A stretch of DNA of 64,000 nucleotides from Cellulosimicrobium cellulans (GCF_007679345.1 NZ_VEGH01000002.1:394830-458829), one strand, 5' to 3'; shown: positions 27,188 to 36,190, counted from the stretch's first letter. Notes: generated by a model from the sequence alone, not told the origin. Numbers and translations: made by a program.

Positions 27188-28159
27188 ATGCGCGTCGTCG
27201 TCATCGGCGGGAGCGGCCACATCGGCTCGTTCCTCCTCCCCCGCCTGGTGCGGGCCGGCCACGAGGTGGTCACGATCAGCCGCGGCACGTCCGCGCCGTA
27301 CGTCGACGCGCCGGAGTGGCGGGACGTCGAGCGGGTCGTCGCCGACCGGGAGCAGGAGGATCGCGCCGGGACGTTCCCCGACCGGGTCGTGGCGCTGCGC
27401 CCGGACGTCGTGATCGACCTGGTGTGCTTCACCCGGGAGTCGGCGGAGCGCCTGGTCGAGCGGCTGCGCGGGCAGGTGGGGCACCTGGTGTTCTGCGGGT
27501 CGATCTGGCGGTCCGGCCCGAGCCGCACCCTCCCGGTGTCCGAGCGCACCGCGACCCCGCCGCTGGGGGAGTACGGCGTCCAGAAGGACGCGATCGCGCG
27601 GATGCTCGCCGCGGAGACGGCCGCGGGCGGCCTGGTCACCACGTCGCTGCACCCCGGCCACATCAGCGGGCCCGGGTGGGCGCCGATCGGCCCGACGGGC
27701 AACCTCGACCCCGCGGTGTGGCGGACGCTGTCAGCGGGGGAGCCGCTGCGCGTCCCCGGGATCGGTGCGGAGGCGATGGCCCACGTGCACGCCGACGACG
27801 TGGCGCAGGCGTTCGAGCGCGCGGTCGCGCACCGGGAGGCGGCGGCCGGCGAGGACTTCTTCGTGACCGCGGCGGACGCGTTGACGGTCCGCGGCTACGC
27901 CGAGCTGGCCGCGTCCTGGTTCGGGCGGACCGCGACGCTGGAGCCGGTGACCTGGGACGCCTTCCGGGCTGGTCTGACTCCCGAGCACGGGGAGCAGAGC
28001 TGGGAGCACCTGGTCCGCAGCCACGTGTTCACGGTCGAGAGGGCGGAGCGGCTGCTCGGCTACCGGCCGCGGTACACCGCCGGCGAGACGGTGCTCGACG
28101 CCGTGCGGTGGCTGGTGCAGCAGGGCCGCGTCGAGGTGGCGGCGCCGATGGTGGTCTGA
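27188..28159 (+). CDS. NAD(P)-dependent epimerase/dehydratase family protein
   Basis: 323 residues, extended SDR fold. Dinucleotide-binding start MRVVVIGGSGHIGSFLLPRLV; the usual catalytic YxxxK appears as YGVQK, so the Tyr and Lys are present. C-terminal region has HVHADDVAQAFERAV, a substrate-domain motif. The substrate is unknown. It resembles the other SDR at 34181 in general plan but the two are clearly diverged. Start supported by GAGGGAG. Confidence 0.85.
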   Translation: MRVVVIGGSGHIGSFLLPRLVRAGHEVVTISRGTSAPYVDAPEWRDVERVVADREQEDRAGTFPDRVVALRPDVVIDLVCFTRESAERLVERLRGQVGHLVFCGSIWRSGPSRTLPVSERTATPPLGEYGVQKDAIARMLAAETAAGGLVTTSLHPGHISGPGWAPIGPTGNLDPAVWRTLSAGEPLRVPGIGAEAMAHVHADDVAQAFERAVAHREAAAGEDFFVTAADALTVRGYAELAASWFGRTATLEPVTWDAFRAGLTPEHGEQSWEHLVRSHVFTVERAERLLGYRPRYTAGETVLDAVRWLVQQGRVEVAAPMVV

Positions 28160-28169
28160 GCGCGCGGAC

Positions 28170-28211
28170 GCCGCCGGTCCGGGCCCGGTGGACGGGGTCC
28201 GGACCGGCGGC
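28170..28211. terminator. Bidirectional terminator between convergent genes
   Basis: Perfect 13-bp stem GCCGCCGGTCCGG / CCGGACCGGCGGC with a 16-nt loop, in the 83-nt gap between the epimerase-like gene and the LAXTG protein gene. Confidence 0.7.
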
Positions 28212-28242
28212 AGCACGGGGCGCACGGCGCCGGCGTCGTGTC

Positions 28243-29277
28243 TCAGCGGTGCCGGCGACGCCGCGAGACCGCCGTGAGCGCGACACCGGTCGCACCGACC
28301 AGGCCGGCGACCAGGGCGGTCGCCGCCGCACCGGCACCGGTGACCGCGAGCGCCGGGATCGTGGCACGCGCCGCGGCGGCCGGGACGGTGTCGGCAGGCA
28401 CGGCCGTGGCGGCGGGGACCGCCGTGCTGGCGGGCACCTCGACCCCGGGGGTCCCGGGCTGCTCGGGCCGGATCGGCTCGGACGGCTCGTACGGTGCCGA
28501 CGGCTCGCCGGGGTCGGTCGGGTCGGTCGGGTCCGTGGGGTCGGTCGGGTCGGTCGGGTCCGTGGGGTCGGTCGGGTCGGTCGGGTCCGTCGGGTCGCTC
28601 GGGTCCCCCGGGACGCAGTACTCCCAGCCCCGCTCGTCGACCCCGCCGCGGCCGGAGTTGTCCTCACCGAAGTGGTAGTTGTACCCGTTCGACTCGGTCC
28701 AGGCGATGCACATGCCCGGCTCCAGCCCGAAGTACGACCACGGGACGAAGGTCGCGCCGATGAGCTCGCGGTGGATGTCGACGTTCAGGTTGCTCGCGCC
28801 GGGGATGTTGATGTTCACGTATCCGTTGGCGGGGATCGGGTCCCGGAAGTGCAGGCCGTCGCTCTCCCACCAGAACGGGCGCTCGTAGCCGTCGTCCTGG
28901 TACCCGTCGGTCACGGGCGTGCCCAGCGTGCTCGACTCGCCCGCCAGGTCGCAGGTGACGCACGCGGTCCCCGCTGCGTCCTCGGGGCCGAGCAGGGTCT
29001 CGGGCAGGTCCGACGGGGTGGCGACCTCGGGCTCGACGGTCTCGACCGCGTCCGCCTCGACGGTCTCGGCCTCGACGTCCTCGCTCTCGACCACCCCGCT
29101 CTCGGCCGCCCCGCTCGCGGCCGGCGCGCCGCCTGCCTCGACGGGGTCCGCCGGGGCGGAGGCCTCGGCGCTCACGACGGGGGTGCCGGCGGGGGTGGGC
29201 TCCTCGACCGCGGGTGCCGCGGTGGGAGCCAGCAGCAGCGCCACGGCGGCGGCTGCTGGCACGGCGATGGTGGACAT
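28243..29277 (-). CDS. Secreted cell-wall protein with C-terminal LAXTG sorting signal
   Basis: 344 residues. Short signal peptide (MSTIAVPAAAAVALLLAPTAAPA), an acidic Glu/Val/Ala linker (to ~residue 95), a folded region of ~110 residues with five cysteines and aromatic motifs (YERPFWWESDGLHFRDP, GYVNINIPGASNLNVDIH, WEYC), a (DPT)n stalk, then LAVTG at 310-314, a hydrophobic helix and the basic tail SRRRRHR. LAXTG is the motif used by actinobacterial class E sortases, so it is probably covalently wall-linked. The folded region is not one I recognise. ATG preceded by GAGGAGGA. Confidence 0.82.
   Translation of the reverse strand: MSTIAVPAAAAVALLLAPTAAPAVEEPTPAGTPVVSAEASAPADPVEAGGAPAASGAAESGVVESEDVEAETVEADAVETVEPEVATPSDLPETLLGPEDAAGTACVTCDLAGESSTLGTPVTDGYQDDGYERPFWWESDGLHFRDPIPANGYVNINIPGASNLNVDIHRELIGATFVPWSYFGLEPGMCIAWTESNGYNYHFGEDNSGRGGVDERGWEYCVPGDPSDPTDPTDPTDPTDPTDPTDPTDPTDPTDPGEPSAPYEPSEPIRPEQPGTPGVEVPASTAVPAATAVPADTVPAAAARATIPALAVTGAGAAATALVAGLVGATGVALTAVSRRRRHR
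28512..28592 (-). repeat. 27-bp tandem repeat, three copies, coding (DPT)n
   Basis: Units 28512-28538, 28539-28565 and 28566-28592 are nearly identical, each made of three 9-mers (GGTCGGTCG twice, then GGTCCGTGG; the last ends CGTCG). They encode the DPT stalk of the wall protein. Such repeats vary in copy number by slippage and would change stalk length. Confidence 0.85.
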
Positions 29278-29406
29278 GGTTCCTCCTCGCGGATCGGTGG
29301 GGCGGACGCGGGCGTCCGGCTGCTGGGGGTCGCGGGCCGCTCGCGCGGTCGCGGTGACGTCTCCATGTGACGGCCGCGGCGACCTCGCACAGCCGCGGGA
29401 CGACGA

Positions 29407-29480
29407 GGTGGAGCAGCTCCGGGGGTGCGGTGGAGCACCCGGGTCGGCGGCGTTGAGCAGGCGGGAGGCCGGGCTGAGCA
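29407..29480. promoter_or_regulatory. Four phased direct repeats upstream of the LuxR-type gene
   Basis: GGTGGAGCA (29407-29415), GGTGGAGCA (29429-29437), CGTTGAGCA (29451-29459) and GGCTGAGCA (29472-29480) are spaced 22, 22 and 21 bp, that is two helical turns. They lie between the divergent LAXTG and LuxR genes, 41 nt before the LuxR -10 element (TAGCGT, 29521-29526). Confidence 0.65.
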
Positions 29481-29533
29481 GCGGGCACGCCGGGCGCGCG
29501 CGGGTTGGGGCCCGCCTCGGTAGCGTGGTCCGG

Positions 29534-32101
29534 GTGCAGGGGGAGTCCTGGAGCGACGACGTGGTCGGCCAGGTCCTGGACGCGCTGCGTTCCGGCACCG
29601 GGGTCCTGCTGACGGGGGTCGCGGGCGCAGGCGCCGGGGCGCTGGCCGAGCGCGCCGTGGGCGTGCTCGCCGAGGACGGGTGGCAGGTGGTCCGGGTGCC
29701 CGGCCGGCCGGGGGTGCGGGGCCGGCCGCTCGGGGCCCTGTCGCTGGCGGGACCGGCGGCGCGTGCCGCGTCCGGGGAGCCGCTCGCGCTCGCGGTGTCC
29801 CGCGTGCAGGAGGCGGTCGGCGCCGGGCGCGCGGTCGTGCTCGCGCGGCGTGCGGACCTGCTGGACGAGGAGACCCGCGCGGTGCTCGCGACGGTCGTCG
29901 ACCGGACCGCCGCGCGTCCGCTGCTCACCTCGCGCCCCGACCGGAGCAGCCGGCTCGCCGCGCTGCGTGCCGCCGGGGAGGTGCCCGTCGCGGCGCTCGC
30001 GGTGCCGTCGCTGCGGTTCGACGACCTCCTCGCGGTGCTGGCGGACGAGCTCGGTGCCCCGGCGGCGCCGGACGCGGCCGCCCGGGTCTACGCGCTGTCG
30101 GCGGGCCTGCCGGGGGTGGCGCGGGCGATCGCCTCGGGCGCGCGCCGGGCCGGCCGGCTGGTGGAGGCGGGTGGTGCGTGGACGGCGGTCGCGGACCTGC
30201 GCACGCCGGGCCTGGAGACCGTGGTCGACCAGCTGCTGGAACGGCTGGACGGGGCGGCGCGGTCGGCGCTGGGCGTGCTGGCCACGCTGGGCCCGGCGAG
30301 CCCCGACGTGGTCCGGCGCGTGCTCGGCTGGGACGAGCTGGCCGCGCTCGAGGACGCCGGGGTGGTCCGGCTGGTCGAGTCGGGGGACCGGACGGAGGTG
30401 GTGGTCGTCCCGCCGCTCGTCGCCGAGCACCTCGTGGCGTCGCGGAACCGGGTCGAGGAGCTGCGGGCGCGCGACCGGGTGGAGCAGGCGCTCGGGGTCG
30501 CGCCGGCGGACGTGGCCGACACGCGGGCCGGGCTGACCGTGACGGGGTGGGCGGCGTCCCGCGAGGGGGTGGCGGTGCTGGGCCGGCGGCTGCGGCACGC
30601 GGCGGGCATCCGCCTCGCCGTCCGCCGGGCGGAGTGGCAGCACGACCCGACCCCGGCGACGACGGTGCGCCTCCTCGACGCGATGGCGCAGGCCGGGGTC
30701 GGCCGCGCGGACGTCGAGGAGGTGGTCGCCGCGGCCCGCGAGCGTCCCGGGCCCGGGGGGACCGGCCCCGTCGACGAGTGGTACGCGCGCTACCTCGGCC
30801 TCGCGTGCGGCGAGCCCGACGCCGCCCTCGCGGTGCCGGTCCCGCCCGGCGCCGACGGCAGGCGCGCGCGGGCGCGCCTGGAGCTGCTCCTCGGCCGCCC
30901 CCTGCCGTCCGCGGAGCCGACGGAGACCGCAGCAGCCGCCGACGCCCCCGAGGACGACGGCGTCCGGGGTGACGCGACCCCGCCCGACCCGGCGGGCGGC
31001 GCGGCCGCGGACGCCTGGCCGCTGCTCGCCCGCGGCCGGGTGCGGGACGCGCTCGAGGCGTCCGGCCCGGAGGGCGGCCGGGAGCAGTCGCCGCCGACCG
31101 CCGAGGACCGGGCGGTGCACGGGATCGCCGCGATCCTCGCGGGCAGCATCGACGCGGCGGTCCGGGACGCCGGCCGCGCCCAGGACGCGGCGCGCGCGGA
31201 CCTCGACGGGCCGGCGGTGGAGATCAGCGCGGCGGTGGCGGCGTTCGGCCTCGCGCTCGCGGGCCGGTCCCGCGAGCTGCGGGAGCACCTCGCCGCGGCG
31301 CTCGCGCTGGGGCCGACGGCGCCGCTGCAGCCCTGGGCCCGGGCGGGCCTGCTCTGCGTCGGCGCGGCGCTCGCCGCCGCCGACCACCGGGTGGTGGCCG
31401 CCCGGGCCCTGGCCGACGGGCTCACGGCCCTGCGGCTCCCGCTGAGCCCGGTGCCGCTGACGTCCGCCGCGCTGGCGCGGCTGCGGGTGTCCGTCGTGGC
31501 TGGCGAGGACCCCCGGGAGGGCGCGGAGGCCCTGTGGCGGGAGGTGGACCAGAGCCTCGACCGCGGGTTCGTCGCCGCGGCGGTGCTCTCCGGCGCGGCC
31601 GCGGCGGAGGTGCTCCCGGACCACCCCGTGGCGGCGCGGGTCGCGGCGGCGGGCGCCGCGAGCCAGGGGACAGTGCTGCCGCTGCTCGGCCGGTACGTCG
31701 GCGCGCTGGCGTCCGGGCGGCCGGACCGGGCCGCGGAGGTGGCCCCGGCGCTCGGCTCCGCCGGGCTGCGGATCCACACCGTCCGCGCGCACGCCCGCGC
31801 GGCGTCCCTGGCCGCGCTCCAGGGCGACCCGGCGTCGGCGCAGTCCGAGCTCGCCGCGGCGGACGCCGTCGTCGCGCGGGCCGGCGGGGACCTCGACGGT
31901 GCGGTCGACGCGCTGGGCCCGGTGTCGGGGCTGAGCGGCCGCGAGCTCGAGATCGCCCGCCTCGTCGCGGCGGGCTCGTCCAACCGGCAGGTCGCCGAGG
32001 CGCTGGGTGTCTCGGTGCGGACGATCGACAACCACCTGTACCGGATCTACCGGAAGGTCGGCGTCAGCGACCGCGAGAGCCTGGCCCGGCGCATCCACTG
32101 A
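29534..32101 (+). CDS. Large LuxR-type transcriptional regulator with degenerate ATPase domain
   Basis: 855 residues. The C-terminal ~65 residues are a LuxR helix-turn-helix (LSGRELEIARLVAAGSSNRQ, VSVRTIDNHLYRIYRKVGV). The N-terminal ~230 residues follow the layout of LAL/STAND ATPases, but the Walker A equivalent is GVAGAGAGAL (28-37), without the lysine, and Walker B is weak; nucleotide use is doubtful. The middle is Ala-rich and helical, perhaps TPR-like. The GTG lies 7 nt after TAGCGT, so the mRNA may be leaderless; GTG at 29525 is an alternative. Both flanks carry the same phased repeats. Confidence 0.85.
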   Translation: MQGESWSDDVVGQVLDALRSGTGVLLTGVAGAGAGALAERAVGVLAEDGWQVVRVPGRPGVRGRPLGALSLAGPAARAASGEPLALAVSRVQEAVGAGRAVVLARRADLLDEETRAVLATVVDRTAARPLLTSRPDRSSRLAALRAAGEVPVAALAVPSLRFDDLLAVLADELGAPAAPDAAARVYALSAGLPGVARAIASGARRAGRLVEAGGAWTAVADLRTPGLETVVDQLLERLDGAARSALGVLATLGPASPDVVRRVLGWDELAALEDAGVVRLVESGDRTEVVVVPPLVAEHLVASRNRVEELRARDRVEQALGVAPADVADTRAGLTVTGWAASREGVAVLGRRLRHAAGIRLAVRRAEWQHDPTPATTVRLLDAMAQAGVGRADVEEVVAAARERPGPGGTGPVDEWYARYLGLACGEPDAALAVPVPPGADGRRARARLELLLGRPLPSAEPTETAAAADAPEDDGVRGDATPPDPAGGAAADAWPLLARGRVRDALEASGPEGGREQSPPTAEDRAVHGIAAILAGSIDAAVRDAGRAQDAARADLDGPAVEISAAVAAFGLALAGRSRELREHLAAALALGPTAPLQPWARAGLLCVGAALAAADHRVVAARALADGLTALRLPLSPVPLTSAALARLRVSVVAGEDPREGAEALWREVDQSLDRGFVAAAVLSGAAAAEVLPDHPVAARVAAAGAASQGTVLPLLGRYVGALASGRPDRAAEVAPALGSAGLRIHTVRAHARAASLAALQGDPASAQSELAAADAVVARAGGDLDGAVDALGPVSGLSGRELEIARLVAAGSSNRQVAEALGVSVRTIDNHLYRIYRKVGVSDRESLARRIH

Positions 32102-32197
32102 CGCTGAGCAGGCCACCCGGCGGTCGCTCGCCGTCGTGCCGCGCGCTGCTCCCCGGCGGAGCCGGCCCTGCTCCACCCCCCGGGGCGGGCCGCTGAG
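32102..32197. promoter_or_regulatory. Phased repeats between the LuxR-type gene and the glycosyltransferase
   Basis: CGCTGAGCA (32102-32110), inverted CGGGGAGCA (32145-32153), inverted GGTGGAGCA (32167-32175) and CGCTGAGCA (32189-32197). Start spacings of 43, 22 and 22 bp keep the ~22-bp register seen on the other side of the gene. Likely sites for the same protein, upstream of the glycosyltransferase. Confidence 0.55.
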
Positions 32198-32279
32198 CAC
32201 CGCGCCCGCGGCGGTCGGATGGAGGCACCACGCGCCCGGTCCGACCGACATCCGGGCGCCCCAGACCTCGGAGGTCCCC

Positions 32280-33410
32280 GTGCCCGGTGCCGCCGGCATC
32301 CGCCCCCACGACCAGCCGCGGCGGGTCAGCGCCCGGCGGACGGTCGACCACGCCCGTTTGGTGGTCCTCGTCCCCGCGCACGACGAGGAGCAGGCCCTCC
32401 CCGGTGCCCTGCGCGCCCTGCGGCGCCAGACCGTGCGCCCGTCGGCCGTGACCGTCGTCGCGGACCGCTGCACCGACGGCACCGCGGAGGTCGCCCGGTC
32501 GTTCGGCGCCCGGGTGCTGCCGACCCGGGACAACGAGCACCGCAAGGCGGGCGCGCTCAACCAGGCGCTCGCGGCGCTCGCGGTCGCCCCGCCGGAGTAC
32601 GTGCTGGTCCTCGACGCCGACACCCGCATCGCGCGGACGTTCGTGGAGACCGCCCTCGCGCACCTGGACTCCGACCCGTCGCTCGGCGCGGTGAGCGGCA
32701 TCTTCCACGGCGACGACCCGCACGGGACGCTCGAGCGCTGCCAGGCCAACGAGTACACCCGCTACGCGTCGAAGATCCTCACCACGGGGCGGGTCAGCGT
32801 CGTCACCGGGACGGCCTCGATGTTCCGCTACCGGGCGCTGGCCGACGTCGCCGACCACCGTGGCACGGGGCTGCCGGGGTCGCCGGGCGACGTGTACGAC
32901 CGGGGGGCGATCACGGAGGACTCCGAGCTCACCCTCGCGCTGCGCACGCGCGGCTGGCGGCTCGTGGCGCCGTCCCACTGCCGGTGCAGCACGGAGCTCA
33001 TGCCCACCCTGGCGACGCTGCACCGGCAGCGGGTGCGGTGGTACAGCGGGATGCTCGACAACCTGCGCGCCCACGGCCTGACCCGGGTCACCGCCCCGTA
33101 CCACCTGCAGCAGGCGGCCCTGACGCTCGGGACGCTGACGTGGTGGCTCCTGCTGCTCCTGATGCTGCTCGCGGCGGTGGGCGGGACGTTCGCGTGGCAG
33201 ACGCTCTGGCTGGCCGTCGGCGGCGTCTTCCTCGTCGAGCGGCTCGTCTCCGTCTGGGACGGCGGCCGCCGGGCCCGGTGGCTCAGCCTCGCGGTGCTGC
33301 CCGAGCTGCTGTACGACACGGCGCTGCAGCTGGCCTACCTGCACGCCTGGGTGGCGCACGTCCGCGGCCGGCAGCCGAACTGGGGGCACCTCGCGCCGGC
33401 GCGCGCCTGA
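32280..33410 (+). CDS. Membrane glycosyltransferase, family 2
   Basis: 376 residues. GT-A catalytic domain opening LVVLVPAHDEEQALPGALRAL, with DADT as the metal-binding DxD, the acceptor ED (TEDSEL) and QRVRW (Q/RxxRW), the set typical of processive beta-glycosyltransferases such as cellulose, chitin and poly-GlcNAc synthases. At least two helices follow the domain (WWLLLLLMLLAAVGGTFAW and beyond). The GTG is preceded by GGAGGTCCCC. Stands 178 nt after the LuxR-type gene, behind its repeats. The sugar and polymer are unknown. Confidence 0.87.
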   Translation: MPGAAGIRPHDQPRRVSARRTVDHARLVVLVPAHDEEQALPGALRALRRQTVRPSAVTVVADRCTDGTAEVARSFGARVLPTRDNEHRKAGALNQALAALAVAPPEYVLVLDADTRIARTFVETALAHLDSDPSLGAVSGIFHGDDPHGTLERCQANEYTRYASKILTTGRVSVVTGTASMFRYRALADVADHRGTGLPGSPGDVYDRGAITEDSELTLALRTRGWRLVAPSHCRCSTELMPTLATLHRQRVRWYSGMLDNLRAHGLTRVTAPYHLQQAALTLGTLTWWLLLLLMLLAAVGGTFAWQTLWLAVGGVFLVERLVSVWDGGRRARWLSLAVLPELLYDTALQLAYLHAWVAHVRGRQPNWGHLAPARA

Positions 33411-33451
33411 CCGTGCGGCGGGCCCCGGCCGCCCTCGCCGTGCGGGCGCTC

Positions 33452-34078
33452 TCAGCCGCGGGGGCGCCCCGCACGCAGGCGCCGGTGCGCGACGACGGCG
33501 CACCACCCGGCGCCGGCGGCCACGACCGCCCCGAGCACCGCGCCGAGCGCGACGTCGTGCAGGTAGTGCACCCCCTCGAGCACCCGCCCCGCCGCCACCA
33601 GCAGCGCCAGGACGACAGCGGCCCACGTCGCCCGGGCCGACCGGGTCGCGAGCGCCACCACGACCACGGCGGCGACCGCGACGGTCGCGTGGTTGGACGG
33701 CAGGGACCAGTCGCCGGCGGGCGGGCAGTCCGCCGCACCTGCCCACCGCGCGCAGGGCCGCGCCTGCGTCAGGAGCGCCTTCGCCGTCTCGCTCGCCGCG
33801 TAGGCGAGCACCACCCCGGCGGAGGCGCCGAGCACGGCCGGCAGCCGGTCGCGGTGCGCGCGCCGGACGTGCAGCACGGCCGCGGCGGTCACCGCGCCGA
33901 GCACCCCGATCGCCCCCAGGGACAGCAGGTCGATCGACGGCAGCGGTGCGGTGGACGACAGGGCCCACCGGGAGACCACCACGCTCAGGCTCCCCGGGAA
34001 GGGCAGCAGCAGGGCCACCAGCGCGAGGGCGGCGAGGAGCAGGAACGGTGCGAGCGGGGCGCGTGTCGTCGTCGGCAT
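33452..34078 (-). CDS. PAP2 superfamily membrane phosphatase
   Basis: 208 residues with about five to six helices. The three acid-phosphatase motifs are present: KALLTQARP (KxxxxxxRP), LPSNH (PSGH-type, with Asn in place of Gly) and GRVLEGVHYLHDVALG (xRxxxxxHxxxD). Probably a lipid phosphate phosphatase, for example acting on undecaprenyl pyrophosphate or phosphatidic acid; the substrate is not defined. Converges with the glycosyltransferase gene 41 nt away. Confidence 0.88.
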   Translation of the reverse strand: MPTTTRAPLAPFLLLAALALVALLLPFPGSLSVVVSRWALSSTAPLPSIDLLSLGAIGVLGAVTAAAVLHVRRAHRDRLPAVLGASAGVVLAYAASETAKALLTQARPCARWAGAADCPPAGDWSLPSNHATVAVAAVVVVALATRSARATWAAVVLALLVAAGRVLEGVHYLHDVALGAVLGAVVAAGAGWCAVVAHRRLRAGRPRG

Positions 34079-34180
34079 GGCCCCGACGCTAGGAGCGCGC
34101 GTGCCGGCGGTCGTCGCCCCGCGGTGGGACCCCGGCACGGCCCGGGTGCGACCGTCGTCGGACCCGATAGCGTGCCGGGC

Positions 34181-35173
34181 ATGGCAGCAACGCGGCTCCT
34201 CGTCATCGGCGGCACCGGCGTCATCAGCTCGGCCGTCACCCGGCTCGCGGTCGAGCGGGGCCTCGACGTCACGGTCCTGAACCGCGGGTCGAGCGCGACC
34301 CGTCCGCTCCCGGAGGGCGTGGAGGTGGTCCAGGCCGACGTCCGGGACCCGGCGTCCGTCCGCGCCGCGCTGGGCGACCGCGAGTTCGACTCGGTCGTCG
34401 ACTGGGTGGCGTTCACCCCGGAGCACGTGCAGACCGACGTCGACCTGTTCGCCGGGCGGACCGGGCAGTACGTGTTCATCTCGTCCGCGTCGGCGTACCA
34501 GACGCCCCCGGAGCGGCTGCCGGTCACCGAGTCGACGCCGCTGCGCAACCCGTTCTGGCAGTACTCCCGGGACAAGATCGCCTGCGAGGACCTGCTGGTG
34601 CGGGCGTACCGCGACCACGGCTTCCCGGCGACGGTGATCCGCCCGTCGCACACCTACGACCGCACGCTCGTCCCGCTCGACGGCGGCTGGACGGCGATGG
34701 AGCGGATGCGGCAGGGCCGCGAGGTCGTGGTGCACGGCGACGGCACCTCGCTGTGGACGCTGACGCACCACGAGGACTTCGCCCGCGGCCTGGTCCCGCT
34801 GCTGGGGCACCCGCGCACGCTCGGTGAGGCGTTCCACATCACCTCGGACGACGTGCTGACCTGGGACCAGGTGGTGCGGGCGCTCGCGGCCGCCCTCGGG
34901 GTGGAGCCGCGGATCGTGCACGTGCCGTCGGGCGCGATCGCGGCCGCGGACCCGGAGTGGGGCGCAGGCCTCCTCGGCGACAAGGCGCACTCGATGGTGT
35001 TCGACGCGACGAAGCTGCGCCGGCTGGTCCCCGACTTCGCGACGACGATCCGGTTCGAGCAGGGCGCGCGGGAGATCGTCGCGTGGCACGACGCGGACCC
35101 GGCGCGGCGCGCGGTGGACGCCCGGCTGGACGGGGTGATGGACGACCTGGTGGCGCGGTACCGGGTGGCCTGA
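34181..35173 (+). CDS. NAD-dependent epimerase/dehydratase family protein
   Basis: 330 residues. TRLLVIGGTGVISSAVTRLA is the Rossmann motif; ISSASAYQTP and YSRDKIACEDLL supply the Ser/Tyr/Lys positions (YSRDK is YxxxK). Similar proteins are annotated as SDR or NAD-dependent epimerase; the substrate is unknown. The ATG lies 7 nt after TAGCGT (34168-34173), so translation is probably leaderless. Confidence 0.87.
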   Translation: MAATRLLVIGGTGVISSAVTRLAVERGLDVTVLNRGSSATRPLPEGVEVVQADVRDPASVRAALGDREFDSVVDWVAFTPEHVQTDVDLFAGRTGQYVFISSASAYQTPPERLPVTESTPLRNPFWQYSRDKIACEDLLVRAYRDHGFPATVIRPSHTYDRTLVPLDGGWTAMERMRQGREVVVHGDGTSLWTLTHHEDFARGLVPLLGHPRTLGEAFHITSDDVLTWDQVVRALAAALGVEPRIVHVPSGAIAAADPEWGAGLLGDKAHSMVFDATKLRRLVPDFATTIRFEQGAREIVAWHDADPARRAVDARLDGVMDDLVARYRVA

Positions 35174-35191
35174 GGCGCGCGCCGGGCCGCC

Positions 35192-36190
35192 TCAGGGCAT
35201 CGGGACGATCCCGGCGGTGGCCCGCCCACCGGCGTCGAGCAGGTGCCCCAGGTGCTTGGTGGTCCGCAGCACCACGGACCGGTCGGCGATCGTCACGCCG
35301 GGCAGGCGCTCCTCGACGACGGCCTCGAGCCTTCCGACGTCCTGCAGGGTCCGCAGCCAGACGGCGACGATCACGTTGTACTCGCCCACCGTGGTGACGA
35401 CCAGCCGGACCTCGTCCATCCGGCCGAGCTGCGGGCCGACGCGCGCGACCATCGCCGCCGGCACCCGCAGGAAGTACCAGGCGTAGATCGGCCACGGGGT
35501 GTGCGCCCGCGCCACGTCGACCCGCATGACGAACCGGCCGGACGCCCGCATCGCCGCGAGGGCGTCCCGGGTGCGGCGGGGGGTCATCCCGACCCGGGCG
35601 GCGAGCTCGGCCACGCCGATCCGCGCGTCCTCGGTGAGCGCCTCGCTCAGCGCCCGCGCCTCGTGCGGGCGCACGGCGACCGCCCCGCCGGTCGGCCGGG
35701 CGTCCAGCGCGGCGACCCGCGCGACCTCCTCCTTCGACAGCGCGCGCATCCGCCAGCTGCGGGCGTCGGTGACGACGTCCGACACCAGGTGGGTGCGCAT
35801 CGCGCGGACGCCGGAGACGCCGCGGATCCGCTCGAGCGTCCAGGACGCCACGGCCTCGGTCCCGGTGGAGCCGAGGCTGAGCATGATGTCGCGGCCCCCG
35901 GCGGTGAGGTCGATGGTGAAGGCCTCGCCGTCGGCCGCCAGCGCGTGGGCGACCGCGAGGGTCTCGCCGGGGCTGCACTCGATCTCGATCAGGGACAGCT
36001 GGGTCTGGTCCCCCCAGCCGTACCCCGTGACGTAGACGAGGCCCTCGCGGGTGAGCCGGGCCCAGCGCCGGGACAGGGTGACGGGGTCCGCCCCCAGCAC
36101 CGGCGCGAGGCCGGACCACGGCGCGCGCGGGCTGATCTGCAGCGCATGGATCAGGCGCTGGTCCAAGTGGTCGAGAGCCTCATCCTGCAC
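35192..36190 (-). CDS. Lrp/AsnC family regulator with two tandem Lrp-like halves
   Basis: 332 residues, about twice a normal Lrp. The first half has a helix-turn-helix (LDHLDQRLIHALQISPRAPWSGLAPVLGADPVTLSRRWARL) and a RAM-like ligand domain (SLIEIECSPGETLAVAHAL). The second half repeats both (LSEALTEDARIGVAELAARVGMTPRRTRDALAAM, then WYFLRVPAAMVARVG). GTG start. Divergent from the MFS-M20-sdaA operon by 99 nt, so it is likely to control it in response to an amino acid or derivative. Confidence 0.87.
   Translation of the reverse strand: MQDEALDHLDQRLIHALQISPRAPWSGLAPVLGADPVTLSRRWARLTREGLVYVTGYGWGDQTQLSLIEIECSPGETLAVAHALAADGEAFTIDLTAGGRDIMLSLGSTGTEAVASWTLERIRGVSGVRAMRTHLVSDVVTDARSWRMRALSKEEVARVAALDARPTGGAVAVRPHEARALSEALTEDARIGVAELAARVGMTPRRTRDALAAMRASGRFVMRVDVARAHTPWPIYAWYFLRVPAAMVARVGPQLGRMDEVRLVVTTVGEYNVIVAVWLRTLQDVGRLEAVVEERLPGVTIADRSVVLRTTKHLGHLLDAGGRATAGIVPMP

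Noticed and set aside
28512..28592. CRISPR array
   Set aside because: The repeats are back to back without spacers and lie inside a coding frame as DPT codons.
28664..32758. 1364-residue minus-strand frame
   Set aside because: Shadow of the LuxR-type and glycosyltransferase genes, whose HTH and DxD motifs are on the other strand.
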